From assembly GCA_965214625.1 (NCBI GenBank), contig OZ243962.1:1240001-1304000 (forward strand): a stretch of DNA of 64,000 bases, written 5' to 3'. Source of the stretch: G965214625 sp965214625. Its GTDB lineage: Bacteria > Pseudomonadota > Gammaproteobacteria > Arenicellales > Poriferihabitantaceae. A program made the position numbers and the translations under genes. Below are positions 44,376 to 53,194 of this stretch, one piece after another. The notes below the pieces were generated by a model that was not told the origin of the DNA, did no database searches, and was given only the letters and a program-made list of their open reading frames with translations. Position 1 is the first letter of the stretch. Each line of letters starts with the position of its first letter.

Positions 44376-45242
44376 ATGAATTGGCTGGACCGAGTACATG
44401 TCTATCTGCGACTCATGCGAATGGATCGCCCTATCGGTACCTTTCTTCTACTGTGGCCCACATTATGGGCCCTGTGGCTGGCCGGCCGGGGGCAGCCGGA
44501 CCCTGACACCGTCGTCCTATTCATTGTCGGAACCTTTGTCATGCGGGCCGCCGGCTGCGTTGTGAATGACTTCGCTGACAGAAAATATGACCCCCACGTC
44601 AAGCGAACCCGGGATCGGCCCCTTGCCACCGGAGAAGCCACTGCCACACAGGCGATTTTGCTGTTCACCGGTTTGCTGTGCATCGCCTTTCTCCTGGTAT
44701 TGAAGCTCAATTGGCTGACGGTTCTCCTGGCCTTTCCGGCCGTGGTCATTGTGATTCTGTATCCCTTTACTAAACGGGTTACGCAACTCCCCCAACTGGT
44801 TCTTGGGGTCGCTTTTTCCTGGGGAATCCCGATGGCCTATGCGGCACTCACCAACACGCTGCCGCTGGAGGCATGGTGGGTATTTGCCGCAAACTTCTGC
44901 TGGATCGTCGCCTACGACACACAGTATGCCATGGTAGACCGGGATGATGATCTGACCGTTGGCGTCAAATCCACCGCAATCCTCTTTGGCCGATTTGACA
45001 ACCTGATTGTCGGACTCTTTCACTGTGCCACCCTGGTCCTGCTGGCACTTTTTGGCTGGTATAAAGCACTCTCATGGCATTACTATCTCGGACTCTTGCT
45101 GGCTGGATGCTTTGCTGTGTATCAGCAAGGACTGTGCAAGGAACGCCGCAGAGAACATTGTTTTCGCGCGTTCTTGAATAACAACTGGTTCGGTGCAATG
45201 GTGTTTTTAGGTATTGTGTTGAGTTCAATCGTCTCTGACTGA
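44376..45242 (+). CDS. ubiA: 4-hydroxybenzoate octaprenyltransferase UbiA
   Basis: UbiA attaches the polyprenyl tail to 4-hydroxybenzoate in ubiquinone synthesis. The 288-residue membrane protein has about nine helices and both aspartate-rich motifs, VVNDFADRKYDPHVKRT and DTQYAMVDRDDDLTVG. It begins LRLMRMDRPIGTFLLLWPTL, as in E. coli UbiA. It starts three bases after recG, so the two are probably cotranscribed. The other ubiquinone genes in the window (30730-33775) are on the opposite strand. Confidence 0.95.
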   Translation: MNWLDRVHVYLRLMRMDRPIGTFLLLWPTLWALWLAGRGQPDPDTVVLFIVGTFVMRAAGCVVNDFADRKYDPHVKRTRDRPLATGEATATQAILLFTGLLCIAFLLVLKLNWLTVLLAFPAVVIVILYPFTKRVTQLPQLVLGVAFSWGIPMAYAALTNTLPLEAWWVFAANFCWIVAYDTQYAMVDRDDDLTVGVKSTAILFGRFDNLIVGLFHCATLVLLALFGWYKALSWHYYLGLLLAGCFAVYQQGLCKERRREHCFRAFLNNNWFGAMVFLGIVLSSIVSD

Positions 45243-45364
45243 TCAATGTCGCGTACATTCCCGGGATGATGGCGGTCACACTGTGTTCCTCACCCGGCGT
45301 TCCATTGACCCCACCGACCCCGCCGATGGTCGCCACTTCGCCGCAACGGACGATGAAACGGGAA

Positions 45365-45392
45365 TTCGCTGATACTGAAGTTCGCTGATACT
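45365..45392. repeat. Short tandem direct repeat
   Basis: TTCGCTGATACT occurs at 45365-45376 and again at 45381-45392, giving a 16-base period in the 242-base gap between ubiA and the Nudix gene. It may be a local duplication or a pair of binding sites. Confidence 0.5.
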
Positions 45393-45484
45393 ATGCATTG
45401 TTCCGATTTATCGGTATTCTATGACCAAGAATCTGCCGACACATCACGATGACACCCCGGCAAAGAGAGTGCATCCAAATTCAA

Positions 45485-46060
45485 ATGATCCAAGTCGATC
45501 CCATTAAATATTGCAGCCATTGCGGTGCAACCGTTTCACTCAAAATCCCTGATGGCGACAATCGTTTACGGCATGTCTGTGACCGCTGTGAAATGATCCA
45601 TTACCAGAATCCCAAGATTGTTACCGGTTGCATTCCCGTGTGGAAAGATCGTATCTTGCTGTGCAAGCGGGCCATTGAACCGCGCAAGGGATACTGGACC
45701 CTTCCGGCGGGCTTTCTTGAAAACGGAGAAACCATTGAGGAAGGGGCCGCAAGAGAAACCCGGGAGGAGGCCTGTGCCGACCTGTCCAATCAGCGCCTGT
45801 ATGCCCTTTTCAATCTGCCTCACATCAATCAGGTCTATCTCATGTTCCGGGCCGATCTGGTTTCAGGGACCGGATTTGGCATCGGGGCAGAAAGTCTGGA
45901 TGTCAGATTATTTTCAGAATCCCAAATTCCCTGGGACGAGATTGCCTTTAAAGTCATGTATCTGACGCTGGACCGCTATCTGCAGGAACGCAAGATCGGA
46001 CAATTTCATTTCAAGAGTCATACTGTGGCCAGCAATCGCCCCCCCCGGTCCGCATCCTGA
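45485..46060 (+). CDS. Nudix hydrolase with N-terminal zinc ribbon
   Basis: This 191-residue protein begins with a four-Cys zinc ribbon (KYCSHCGATV and HVCDRCEMIHYQNP). A Nudix domain follows, with TLPAGFLENGETIEEGAARE leading into TREEACADL. The usual glycine of the Nudix box is Cys here. The ribbon-plus-Nudix layout resembles NudC-related ADP-ribose or NADH pyrophosphatases, but the substrate is unknown. The ATG at 45485 is preferred; another in-frame ATG lies 12 codons upstream (45449). A 470-base AT-rich intergenic region follows. Confidence 0.85.
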   Translation: MIQVDPIKYCSHCGATVSLKIPDGDNRLRHVCDRCEMIHYQNPKIVTGCIPVWKDRILLCKRAIEPRKGYWTLPAGFLENGETIEEGAARETREEACADLSNQRLYALFNLPHINQVYLMFRADLVSGTGFGIGAESLDVRLFSESQIPWDEIAFKVMYLTLDRYLQERKIGQFHFKSHTVASNRPPRSAS

Positions 46061-46530
46061 CCGGGGCAAAACAAGGCGCCACGCGGGTCATTTTAGTCGA
46101 TTGTGTTCGTTTTTTATCAAAGTCCATCGAGCCGGGACTGTGTACGGCAAGTTATACACAGATGGCAGATTGATACCCTAAAACAGTGCAGATAGAGTGA
46201 CTAGTTCCGATTTTTTTTAAAAGATGAACTTTATCTTATTGATATATAGTTATTATTAATTATTTTTTTCATTTTTCTCCAAAATTGACCTCGATTCTTC
46301 AAAGACCAGGCGAACTGCACCGGGACAAGGTTATACACAAAGTTATCCACAGGCTGTTCGGACGTTTATCCTGTCGCCGAGTCACATAACACGACCCTCT
46401 TGAAGGAACCCATCGTTGATTCAAACAAGAATACGACACAATCATCCGCCCAGTTGGTCGGACACCGGCGATATAATGGCGGACTTCGTCCATCCGGTCG
46501 GAGTGGAAAATCCAATTCACCACCTGCTTG
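46061..46530. other. AT-rich intergenic region with DnaA boxes, upstream of priA
   Basis: This 470-base gap holds no gene. It contains the oriC-like cluster described separately (46138-46351), a T-rich and A-rich core unlike the rest of the window, and a TATAAT (46472-46477) without a convincing -35 before priA. Confidence 0.6.
46138..46351. other. Cluster of three perfect DnaA boxes around an AT-rich unwinding-like element (oriC candidate)
   Basis: Three perfect matches to the DnaA box TTATNCACA lie within 200 bases: TTATACACA at 46152-46160, TTATACACA at 46331-46339 and TTATCCACA at 46343-46351. The last two are head-to-tail, three bases apart. Between the outer boxes, about 46208-46277 is 87 percent A or T by hand count. 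The first box is half of an inverted repeat (CTGTGTA 46138-46144, TACACAG 46155-46161). This is the layout of a replication origin, but the neighbours (a Nudix gene and priA) are not the usual oriC neighbours. A DnaA-controlled regulatory region is the alternative. Confidence 0.5.
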
Positions 46531-48756
46531 ATGAATCAGCACGAAACGAACAGCAAAGGCGGGAAAGCATCCCGGGTACTGCAAGTCGCGGTACCGGTCC
46601 CTGTGCGACGGGCGTTTGACTATCAGTCCAAGGAAGTCCTCTGCCCCGGTACGAGAGTGCTTGTCCCCTTCGGGCCACGTCGTCTGACGGGTATCGTCAT
46701 CTCGGCCAATCCGTCATCGTATTGTGGGTCTCTTTTGGACATCACCCGGCAACTTGACGACGTCCCTGCCATCCCGTCCACCCTGTTTGATTTGATCACC
46801 TGGTCTGCCCAGTATTACCATCACCCGGTCGGTGAGGTCTTCCACGCAGCCCTGCCTGCGGTCCTCAGGGCATCACGAACCCTTTTCGACCCAACGGTTG
46901 AACAACATTACCGCGTTTGTCCCGATTTTTGTGAACAGAAAATCGGTACATCGCTGGCACGGGCACCCAAGCAAAAGCAGCTTTTGACCCTGTTGAAAGA
47001 TCGCGGATGGGTCGCCGCATCAGCGATCCCTTCCTCTTTTTCCAGCGATACGATCCGAAGATTGCTGGACAAGCATCTGATAGAGACTTCGCAAAAACCC
47101 ATCGACACCCCTCTTGAAGCACCCGTCAGCACGCCCTCTATCGAGCTGACCGCAGAACAAACGCATGCCTGTGCTCGAATCGGGAAAGATCACGGCCGAT
47201 ACACGCCGTATTTGTTACAGGGCATTACCGGAAGTGGAAAGACCGAGGTCTATCTGGAAATTGCGGAACAGGTGCTCAATCTGGGAAAACAAATTTTGGT
47301 CCTGGTGCCGGAAATTGCCCTCACCTCCCAACTCATCAAAAGATTCACGGTGAGATTCGGTCAACGTGTGGGGGTTATCCATTCGGGCTTACCGCCGGCC
47401 AAGCGTTACCGCGTCTGGTGGAATGCACGGGCCGGACGGACCGCAATCGTGTTGGGTACCCGGTCGGCGGTGTTCACACCGCTTAAAAATCCGGGGTTGA
47501 TCATTGTCGATGAAGAACATGACCATTCGTTCAAACAACAGGACACTTTCAGATATCATGCCAGAGACATTGCCGTAAAACGGGCAAGCATCGAGGACAT
47601 TCCCATTGTGCTGGGTTCGGCCACGCCCTCAATGGAATCCAGCTTCAATGCACGAAAGGGGCGTTACCAGCAGATCAATCTGACGCATCGGGCGGGCATT
47701 TCTTCGCTCCCGACCGTGCGTACCATCGACATCAAAAGAATCCCGGTACAAAACGGAATTTCTCATTCGTTAATTTCGGAGATCAAACAGCAGCTAGAGC
47801 GTCAACAGCAGACCATCTTGTACCTTAACCGACGGGGCTTCTCGCCGGTGGTCCAGTGCTCACAGTGCGGTTGGCAGGCGCTTTGCCATCGGTGCGATGC
47901 CCGCTTGGTCTATCATCGAACAACGCAACAGTTTCGCTGTCATCATTGCCAGAGCACCAACAACAAATATGATCATTGTCCGCAATGCGGTTGCAAACTT
48001 TTTTTTGCCGGTATCGGTACCCAGCGGATCGAGAAAATGCTTTCAGCGCAGTTTCCGGATGCCCGTATATCAAGAATTGACCGCGATGAGCTGACCACGG
48101 AAAAAAGACTGGCGAGCGAGCTTGAAAAAATCGCCGACAGAAAAGTGGACATCATTATCGGAACCCAACTGATCACCAAAGGACATGACTTCCCCTTCGT
48201 GACCCTGGTCGGCGTTATCAACTCTGATCAATACCTCTACAGTACGGATTTTCGTTCTTCGGAATCGCTTTTCCAACAACTGGTTCAAGTCTCCGGGCGC
48301 GCGGGTCGAAGTACCCTGCCCGGCAGAGTGTTGATACAGACCGCCTATCCGGACAATCAATACTTTGCATTTATCCAATCGCAAAATTACCCGCACTTTA
48401 GTGATCATTGTCTGAATGAACGACAGGCTGCCCGATTTCCTCCTTTTTGTCATCTTGCACTGTGGCGGGCAGAAACCCCCAAACAGCATGCCGCACTGCG
48501 TTTCCTGGAATCTGTTAAAAAAATCGGCGAAAACGCCAGGGACAAATGGAACTGTCAGGATCTGCATATCATGGACCCTGTCCCTTCTCCCATGGAGAAA
48601 CTGGAAGGGCGATACCGGTCCCAATTACTGGTCAAGAGCCCAAACCGAAACACGCTGCATCGCTTGCTGAAAATTTGGTTGATTGAGGTCGAATCATCGA
48701 AACTGGCGAAAACGGTCAGATGGTCTATTGATATTGATCCAATGGAAATGTATTAA
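46531..48756 (+). CDS. priA: Primosomal helicase PriA
   Basis: PriA reloads the replisome at stalled forks. The 741-residue protein has the N-terminal 3' DNA-binding domain (VLQVAVPVPVRRAFDYQ), helicase motif I LLQGITGSGKTEVYLEIAEQ, motif II LIIVDEEHDHSF, and LGSATPSMES. Eight zinc-binding cysteines lie between CSQCGWQALCHRC and DHCPQCGC. Helicase motifs V/VI include GTQLITKGHDFPFVTLVGVI and QVSGRAGRS. The ATG at 46531 follows a TTG; no strong ribosome site is seen. It lies directly after the DnaA-box region. Confidence 0.94.
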   Translation: MNQHETNSKGGKASRVLQVAVPVPVRRAFDYQSKEVLCPGTRVLVPFGPRRLTGIVISANPSSYCGSLLDITRQLDDVPAIPSTLFDLITWSAQYYHHPVGEVFHAALPAVLRASRTLFDPTVEQHYRVCPDFCEQKIGTSLARAPKQKQLLTLLKDRGWVAASAIPSSFSSDTIRRLLDKHLIETSQKPIDTPLEAPVSTPSIELTAEQTHACARIGKDHGRYTPYLLQGITGSGKTEVYLEIAEQVLNLGKQILVLVPEIALTSQLIKRFTVRFGQRVGVIHSGLPPAKRYRVWWNARAGRTAIVLGTRSAVFTPLKNPGLIIVDEEHDHSFKQQDTFRYHARDIAVKRASIEDIPIVLGSATPSMESSFNARKGRYQQINLTHRAGISSLPTVRTIDIKRIPVQNGISHSLISEIKQQLERQQQTILYLNRRGFSPVVQCSQCGWQALCHRCDARLVYHRTTQQFRCHHCQSTNNKYDHCPQCGCKLFFAGIGTQRIEKMLSAQFPDARISRIDRDELTTEKRLASELEKIADRKVDIIIGTQLITKGHDFPFVTLVGVINSDQYLYSTDFRSSESLFQQLVQVSGRAGRSTLPGRVLIQTAYPDNQYFAFIQSQNYPHFSDHCLNERQAARFPPFCHLALWRAETPKQHAALRFLESVKKIGENARDKWNCQDLHIMDPVPSPMEKLEGRYRSQLLVKSPNRNTLHRLLKIWLIEVESSKLAKTVRWSIDIDPMEMY

Positions 48757-48970
48757 GTAGGGAGTGATATCCTTCAACACCCAAAACCAATAACCTCCGA
48801 CAAGGAGGGCTTCAGGTGCAGTAGAGAGCATCGCGTGACCGTATATTGCTGATGTCCCTTAAGGCATCGAAGTATATAATTCCCGATTTAAGATAAAAGT
48901 GATCGTTGCCGATAAGAGGGTATCGATCAAGACAGAACACTGGTTAATCCACTAGAGGGATACGATACCG
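48757..48970. other. priA-pyrC intergenic region
   Basis: This gap contains a short hairpin (CCTCC and GGAGG arms near 48794-48808) without a T-run, and a TATAAT at 48875-48880 that lacks a clear -35. AGAGGGA near 48955 serves as the pyrC ribosome site. Nothing else was recognised. Confidence 0.35.
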
Positions 48971-50041
48971 ATGGTGAAGTCTCTTACAATGACACAACCC
49001 GACGACTGGCATGTGCACCTCAGAGAGGGCAGGCTGATGCAATGTGTGGCGCCGTTCACGGCGATGCAATTTGGACGTGCCTTGATCATGCCTAATCTGA
49101 CTCCCCCCGTAGCCACTGCCAGACAGGCGATAAAATACCGTCAGTCCATTCTTGGCTGCTTGCCATCTGACACGACCTTTGATCCCAAGATGTCGATTTA
49201 TCTCACCGACAATACCCGCGTTGAAGAAGTCATCGCCGTTGCTGAATCCGAACATTTGCTGGGGTTTAAACTGTATCCCGCCGGTGCAACCACCAATTCC
49301 GATACCGGGGTAACCAACGTCAGCAAGCTGATGCCGGTTTTCGAAAAGATGGCAGCATACAAGGTGGCCCTCCAAATCCATGGTGAAGTCACCGATACGC
49401 ACATCGACCTTTTTGATCGTGAAGCGGCTTTTATTGAACAGGTTCTGCAACCGCTGCACCAGGAAATTCCTGACCTGAAGGTTGTGCTAGAGCATATTAC
49501 AACCCAACAAGGCGTCGCATTCGTCCAACAGACTGACGAGCACATTGGGGGCACGATCACCCCTCAGCACCTGATGTATAACCGCAATGCGCTATTCAAC
49601 GGTGGAATCCGGCCACATTTATACTGCCTGCCGGTTCTAAAACGGGAAGCTCACCGTCAGGCATTGGTGAATGCCGCCGTGAGCGGCGACCGGTCGTTCT
49701 TTCTTGGTACGGACAGTGCGCCACATACTCGGACGATGAAAGAAAGCGCCTGCGGGTGCGCCGGTATATTCTCGGCCCATGCGGCCATCGAATTTTATGC
49801 CGAGATCTTTGAACAGGCGGGTGCATTGGACCGACTCGAGGGATTTGCCAGCCATCACGGGGCTGATTTTTACGGCCTGCCCCGAAACCGCCAACAAATC
49901 ACCCTGAGCAAGGAGCCACATGATCTTCCCGAGTCCATTGCCCCGGGTTCACCCTCTGATGACAATGAAACCATCATTCCATTGATGGCGGGTGAGTCGA
50001 TAACCTGGAAGATGCGAAAACCGCATTCAAGCCCCGTGTAA
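48971..50041 (+). CDS. pyrC: Dihydroorotase PyrC
   Basis: PyrC closes carbamoyl aspartate to dihydroorotate in pyrimidine synthesis. The 356-residue class II enzyme has the zinc motif QPDDWHVHLREGR and RALIMPNLTPPV. The carboxylated lysine lies in GFKLYPAGATTNSD. Further metal His residues are in LQIHGEVTD and VLEHITTQQG, and the late FFLGTDSAPHTRTMKE carries the metal Asp. It starts with the ATG at 48971 behind an AGAGGGA ribosome site. With pyrD (14462) it is the second pyrimidine gene of the window. Confidence 0.95.
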   Translation: MVKSLTMTQPDDWHVHLREGRLMQCVAPFTAMQFGRALIMPNLTPPVATARQAIKYRQSILGCLPSDTTFDPKMSIYLTDNTRVEEVIAVAESEHLLGFKLYPAGATTNSDTGVTNVSKLMPVFEKMAAYKVALQIHGEVTDTHIDLFDREAAFIEQVLQPLHQEIPDLKVVLEHITTQQGVAFVQQTDEHIGGTITPQHLMYNRNALFNGGIRPHLYCLPVLKREAHRQALVNAAVSGDRSFFLGTDSAPHTRTMKESACGCAGIFSAHAAIEFYAEIFEQAGALDRLEGFASHHGADFYGLPRNRQQITLSKEPHDLPESIAPGSPSDDNETIIPLMAGESITWKMRKPHSSPV

Positions 50042-50186
50042 CCATCGCCGACCAGGTCGACACAATCCACATGACAAAAATGAAAAACCCTTGCGCTGTG
50101 ATGAGAGCCTAGAATCCCTTGTTCGTTCTCTGCTCACTACAGATCGTCACCATTCCACAGATGAACGTATCAATGCCTCAATCCGG

Positions 50187-52106
50187 TTACAGACGGTCCT
50201 CGGCGATCACCACTTCCGCATGATGCCGTAAGTGACCGATTAACTGCTGTACCGACTCCGACCCTTCGCGATCGAGTAATTGTTGGACCAGGAGGTTCTT
50301 GCGGTATTCATCGACACTGTCGGGGTCCCCAAGCTCAACATTTTTCAACACATAAACGGCATAGCCACCTTCAGCGAGTTCAAGACCGCCAACGTGAATT
50401 TGACCCGCTTGCGGCACCGGATGTGAAAACACGGCCTCACCCAAGTCAAACAACTCGACCGGAATATCCTGCCGCAGGCCCGGCAATACCTGCAATGCCA
50501 ATTGATTTTTTTCGACAAGATCACGCCAACTTTGGTCGTTGCTCCGTGGACCGAGCGCCGCCACAAACTGTTCGCCTTGACGTATCGCTTCTTGTCTCGA
50601 TTTGTCGGTTAACAGGATTTCGACAATTTCATCCCTCACTTCATTGAGTCCCTTGGTGCGGACCGGCTGATACGCGCTTCTTTGCACCGCAATCAGCTTG
50701 TCAAATCCGATTTCGATGGCCTGACTGACCAACCCTTCATCCCTGACCTCTTCGGAAAAAGCAGCCCGACGAACCGCCAGATCGGCCGCCACCCCTTCCC
50801 CCTGATCCAGTGAAAACCAGTCACTTGAAAAAATGGGCAGATTCAATTCATCCGCTGTCGTTGCAAGACTTTCCGGATACTCAAACACCAGATTCTGAAA
50901 GGACTCGGCCAGTTCGGAAAACAGGTTTTCAGCCTCCAGTTGCCGAGTCTCCAGCCGGACCTGCTCTCTCACTTCGTCCAATGTCTGCTGTTGAGCCGGC
51001 TTCAAGTCAGTAAGCTGAATGATGTGAAATCCGAAAGGTGATTCAACCAACCCCCTGACTTCTCCCGGATCCATCGCAAAGACCGCTTCTTCAAACGGCT
51101 GAACCATCTGGCCCCGAGCAATCACGCCAAGATCCCCGCCATTTGATTTTGAACCGAGATCATCGGAAAAGGTTTCAGCCAACTGGGCAAAGGATTCGCC
51201 CGACTGGGCCCGTTGCAAGACGGACTCCGCTTTTCGTCGTATCGTCTCCTTTTCTTCTTCCGTCGCTGTGCGGTTGACCTCAAAAAGAATATGACGTGCC
51301 GCTCGACTCTCTGCCTGCTTGTACCGCTCACTGTTTTGTTCGTAGGTGAGCCTGATTTGTTCCTCATCGGGCTCAATGGACTCACTCAGTACCGCGACAC
51401 TCAACTCGACATAGTCCACCTGCATCTTTTCGGGCACTTGGAATCGATCCGGGTTGTCTTGGTAATATCGTTCGATCTCGGTGTCTTCAACCCGAAAGTC
51501 ATCCTTATACTGAGCCGCCTCAATCAACACATACTCGGCCTCACGATGTTGCGTATCCAGACTAAACAGCCTGTCGCGTTCAAGATTCGTCAAAAAAGCG
51601 GACCCGATAAGGCCTGTCATCAGTTGGGGTATCGTCCCTTGCTGTCTTTGTGATTCCTCGAAAGACTGCGGAGAGAGTCCATTGGCCGACAGGATATCCA
51701 GATAAAGCGATTCGCTAAACTGTCCATCTTCCCAAAACGCCGGATTGGTCGCGATCAGTTGACTCAACTGGCCATCTGAAATTCGATAGTTCTGATCCCT
51801 GACATAGGTTTCAAGCAACTGTTCATCAATGAGTCCATCAAGCACCCTTGATTTAGTTTCCGGACGATCCAATATCGTCGCCGCGAAGTCACTGCCATAC
51901 TCCTGTATCATCGCTTGCCGTTGTCTGGAAAGCGCGTTTTGATATTCGTAAAGCGATATTTCGGCGCCATTAACGGTCGCAACTGGCTCGGCATCTTCGC
52001 CTTCGAAGTAGGACTGAATCCCCCAAAGCGCAAAAGGGATGGTGATCAGAATAACAATCACCCAGGCGATCCAACCGGTTGCGCGATTTCGAATTTCACT
52101 CAGCAT
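50187..52106 (-). CDS. ppiD: Periplasmic folding chaperone PpiD (SurA-N/parvulin)
   Basis: This 639-residue inner-membrane-anchored chaperone assists outer-membrane protein folding near the Sec exit. A short cytosolic start and one membrane helix (GWIAWVIVILITIPFALWGI, residues about 12-31) are followed by a SurA-like N-terminal domain, then one parvulin-like domain (ARHILFEVNRTATEEEKET to VESPFGFHIIQLTDLKPAQQ). The catalytic status of the parvulin domain is uncertain; in E. coli PpiD it is inactive. As in E. coli, it lies after lon and hupB, here with two tRNA genes between. Confidence 0.92.
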   Translation of the reverse strand: MLSEIRNRATGWIAWVIVILITIPFALWGIQSYFEGEDAEPVATVNGAEISLYEYQNALSRQRQAMIQEYGSDFAATILDRPETKSRVLDGLIDEQLLETYVRDQNYRISDGQLSQLIATNPAFWEDGQFSESLYLDILSANGLSPQSFEESQRQQGTIPQLMTGLIGSAFLTNLERDRLFSLDTQHREAEYVLIEAAQYKDDFRVEDTEIERYYQDNPDRFQVPEKMQVDYVELSVAVLSESIEPDEEQIRLTYEQNSERYKQAESRAARHILFEVNRTATEEEKETIRRKAESVLQRAQSGESFAQLAETFSDDLGSKSNGGDLGVIARGQMVQPFEEAVFAMDPGEVRGLVESPFGFHIIQLTDLKPAQQQTLDEVREQVRLETRQLEAENLFSELAESFQNLVFEYPESLATTADELNLPIFSSDWFSLDQGEGVAADLAVRRAAFSEEVRDEGLVSQAIEIGFDKLIAVQRSAYQPVRTKGLNEVRDEIVEILLTDKSRQEAIRQGEQFVAALGPRSNDQSWRDLVEKNQLALQVLPGLRQDIPVELFDLGEAVFSHPVPQAGQIHVGGLELAEGGYAVYVLKNVELGDPDSVDEYRKNLLVQQLLDREGSESVQQLIGHLRHHAEVVIAEDRL

Positions 52107-52389
52107 GACTGACCCTGTTCATCTATTGCACTCTACATACACCTTGTCAACCACCACCCGGTTGTGTGCATGCTTCCACACCGTCATTGCACGCGGTGCC
52201 CGTGGCCATCCCAGTAGCCCCGCCGATCGAATCAGTGCTTGGTTCAATGCACATCCAAGATCACATATACGGCACCGCACCGTCTGCGTTGCGGTAGGGC
52301 GATATGGGTTTGCCGAACGACACAGCAGACAACCGAAACCCACTATGCTCGGGAGGTTTCCTCAACAACGATCATTGCATGACGATAAG

Positions 52390-52467
52390 TGGCGGAGCGG
52401 ACGGGACTCGAACCCGCGACCCCCGGCGTGACAGGCCGGTATTCTAACCAAACTGAACTACCGCTCC
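52390..52467 (-). tRNA. tRNA-Asp (GUC)
   Basis: The minus strand folds as a tRNA with a GGAGCGG/CCGCTCC acceptor and an anticodon loop reading CTGTCAC, hence GTC for Asp. The T loop is TTCGAGT, and the CCA is encoded (52390-52392). The D loop has one extra T compared with the E. coli gene. It lies between tRNA-Val and ppiD. Confidence 0.95.
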
Positions 52468-52473
52468 AAAAAC

Positions 52474-52549
52474 TGGTGGGCGCTGCAGGGCTCGAACCTG
52501 CGACCCTCGCCTTGTAAGGGCGATGCTCTCCCAACTGAGCTAAGCGCCC
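52474..52549 (-). tRNA. tRNA-Val (UAC)
   Basis: The minus strand gives a GGGCGCT/AGCGCCC acceptor and an anticodon loop CTTACAA with anticodon TAC (Val). The T loop is TTCGAGC, and CCA is encoded. It is 76 bases, six bases upstream of tRNA-Asp and just after hupB. Confidence 0.95.
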
Positions 52550-52560
52550 GGAAAAGCGCG

Positions 52561-52833
52561 CTAGTTTACGGCATCCTTCAAACCTTTGCCAGCCTTGAAT
52601 TTGGGCAGCCGGGTTGCCGCGATATTAATCGTTTCTCCGGTGCGGGGGTTACGACCAGCACGAGCTGCTCGGTCACTGACAGAAAACGTCCCAAAACCAA
52701 TCAGTGAGACGGAATCACCATTGGACAATGCATTGGTGATCGCATCAAACACGGCATCAACCGCATTCGCCGCATTTGCTTTGGATAAATCGGCACCCGA
52801 TGCGACGGCATCGACCAGGTCTGTTTTGTTCAT
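52561..52833 (-). CDS. hupB: DNA-binding protein HU-beta
   Basis: This 90-residue HU protein begins MNKTDLVDAVASGADLSKAN, has the central VSLIGFGTFSVSDRAARAGRNP and the DNA-gripping arm with NPRTGETINI, and ends FKAGKGLKDAVN. It compacts and bends DNA in the nucleoid. It follows lon in the usual order lon-hupB-ppiD. A GAGGA ribosome site sits about 13 bases before the ATG. tRNA-Val begins 11 bases after its stop. Confidence 0.96.
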   Translation of the reverse strand: MNKTDLVDAVASGADLSKANAANAVDAVFDAITNALSNGDSVSLIGFGTFSVSDRAARAGRNPRTGETINIAATRLPKFKAGKGLKDAVN

Positions 52834-53194
52834 AATCTTTAATTTCCTCTTCTCTTGGGTTCAACTTATTTTTATGGGATACGGGCTACCACTTCGGGTG
52901 CATCCTGGTTTATTTCCACAAGCTGGATTCATCACCCACAACCAATCCCGATTTTATCAGACAAAATGTACTTCTAACCGCCCCATCACAATGGTAATGA
53001 TAATAAATCTACCATACCAAAAGCAACCGCAACGGGACGGTCTTGCTACAGACCTTGTCAGACTTCTTTAAAATATTGCGAATCAAACAATCGACAACAC
53101 ATTGCTATGAACGCGCTCCATATTACCGTCACACGCCGCCAATTGACTGATTTATCAGTGCCCTTAGAAAGGGTTTTTCCCTAGGCAGCAGGTC
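52834..53194. other. lon-hupB intergenic region
   Basis: This 361-base, rather AT-rich stretch should hold the hupB promoter and the lon terminator. A weak hairpin CCCTT/AAGGG with five T residues (53161-53178) is oriented for the plus strand, where no gene precedes it, so I do not call it a terminator. No other feature was recognised. Confidence 0.4.

Noticed and set aside
46472..46477. TATAAT before priA, with similar hexamers before pyrC (48875), ridA (41877) and the MscS gene (about 16556)
   Set aside because: None has an acceptable -35 hexamer at 16-18 bases, so I did not call them promoters.
53161..53182. Hairpin with T-run that looks like a terminator between lon and hupB
   Set aside because: The T-run is on the plus strand, where no gene precedes it. 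The stem is only five base pairs.
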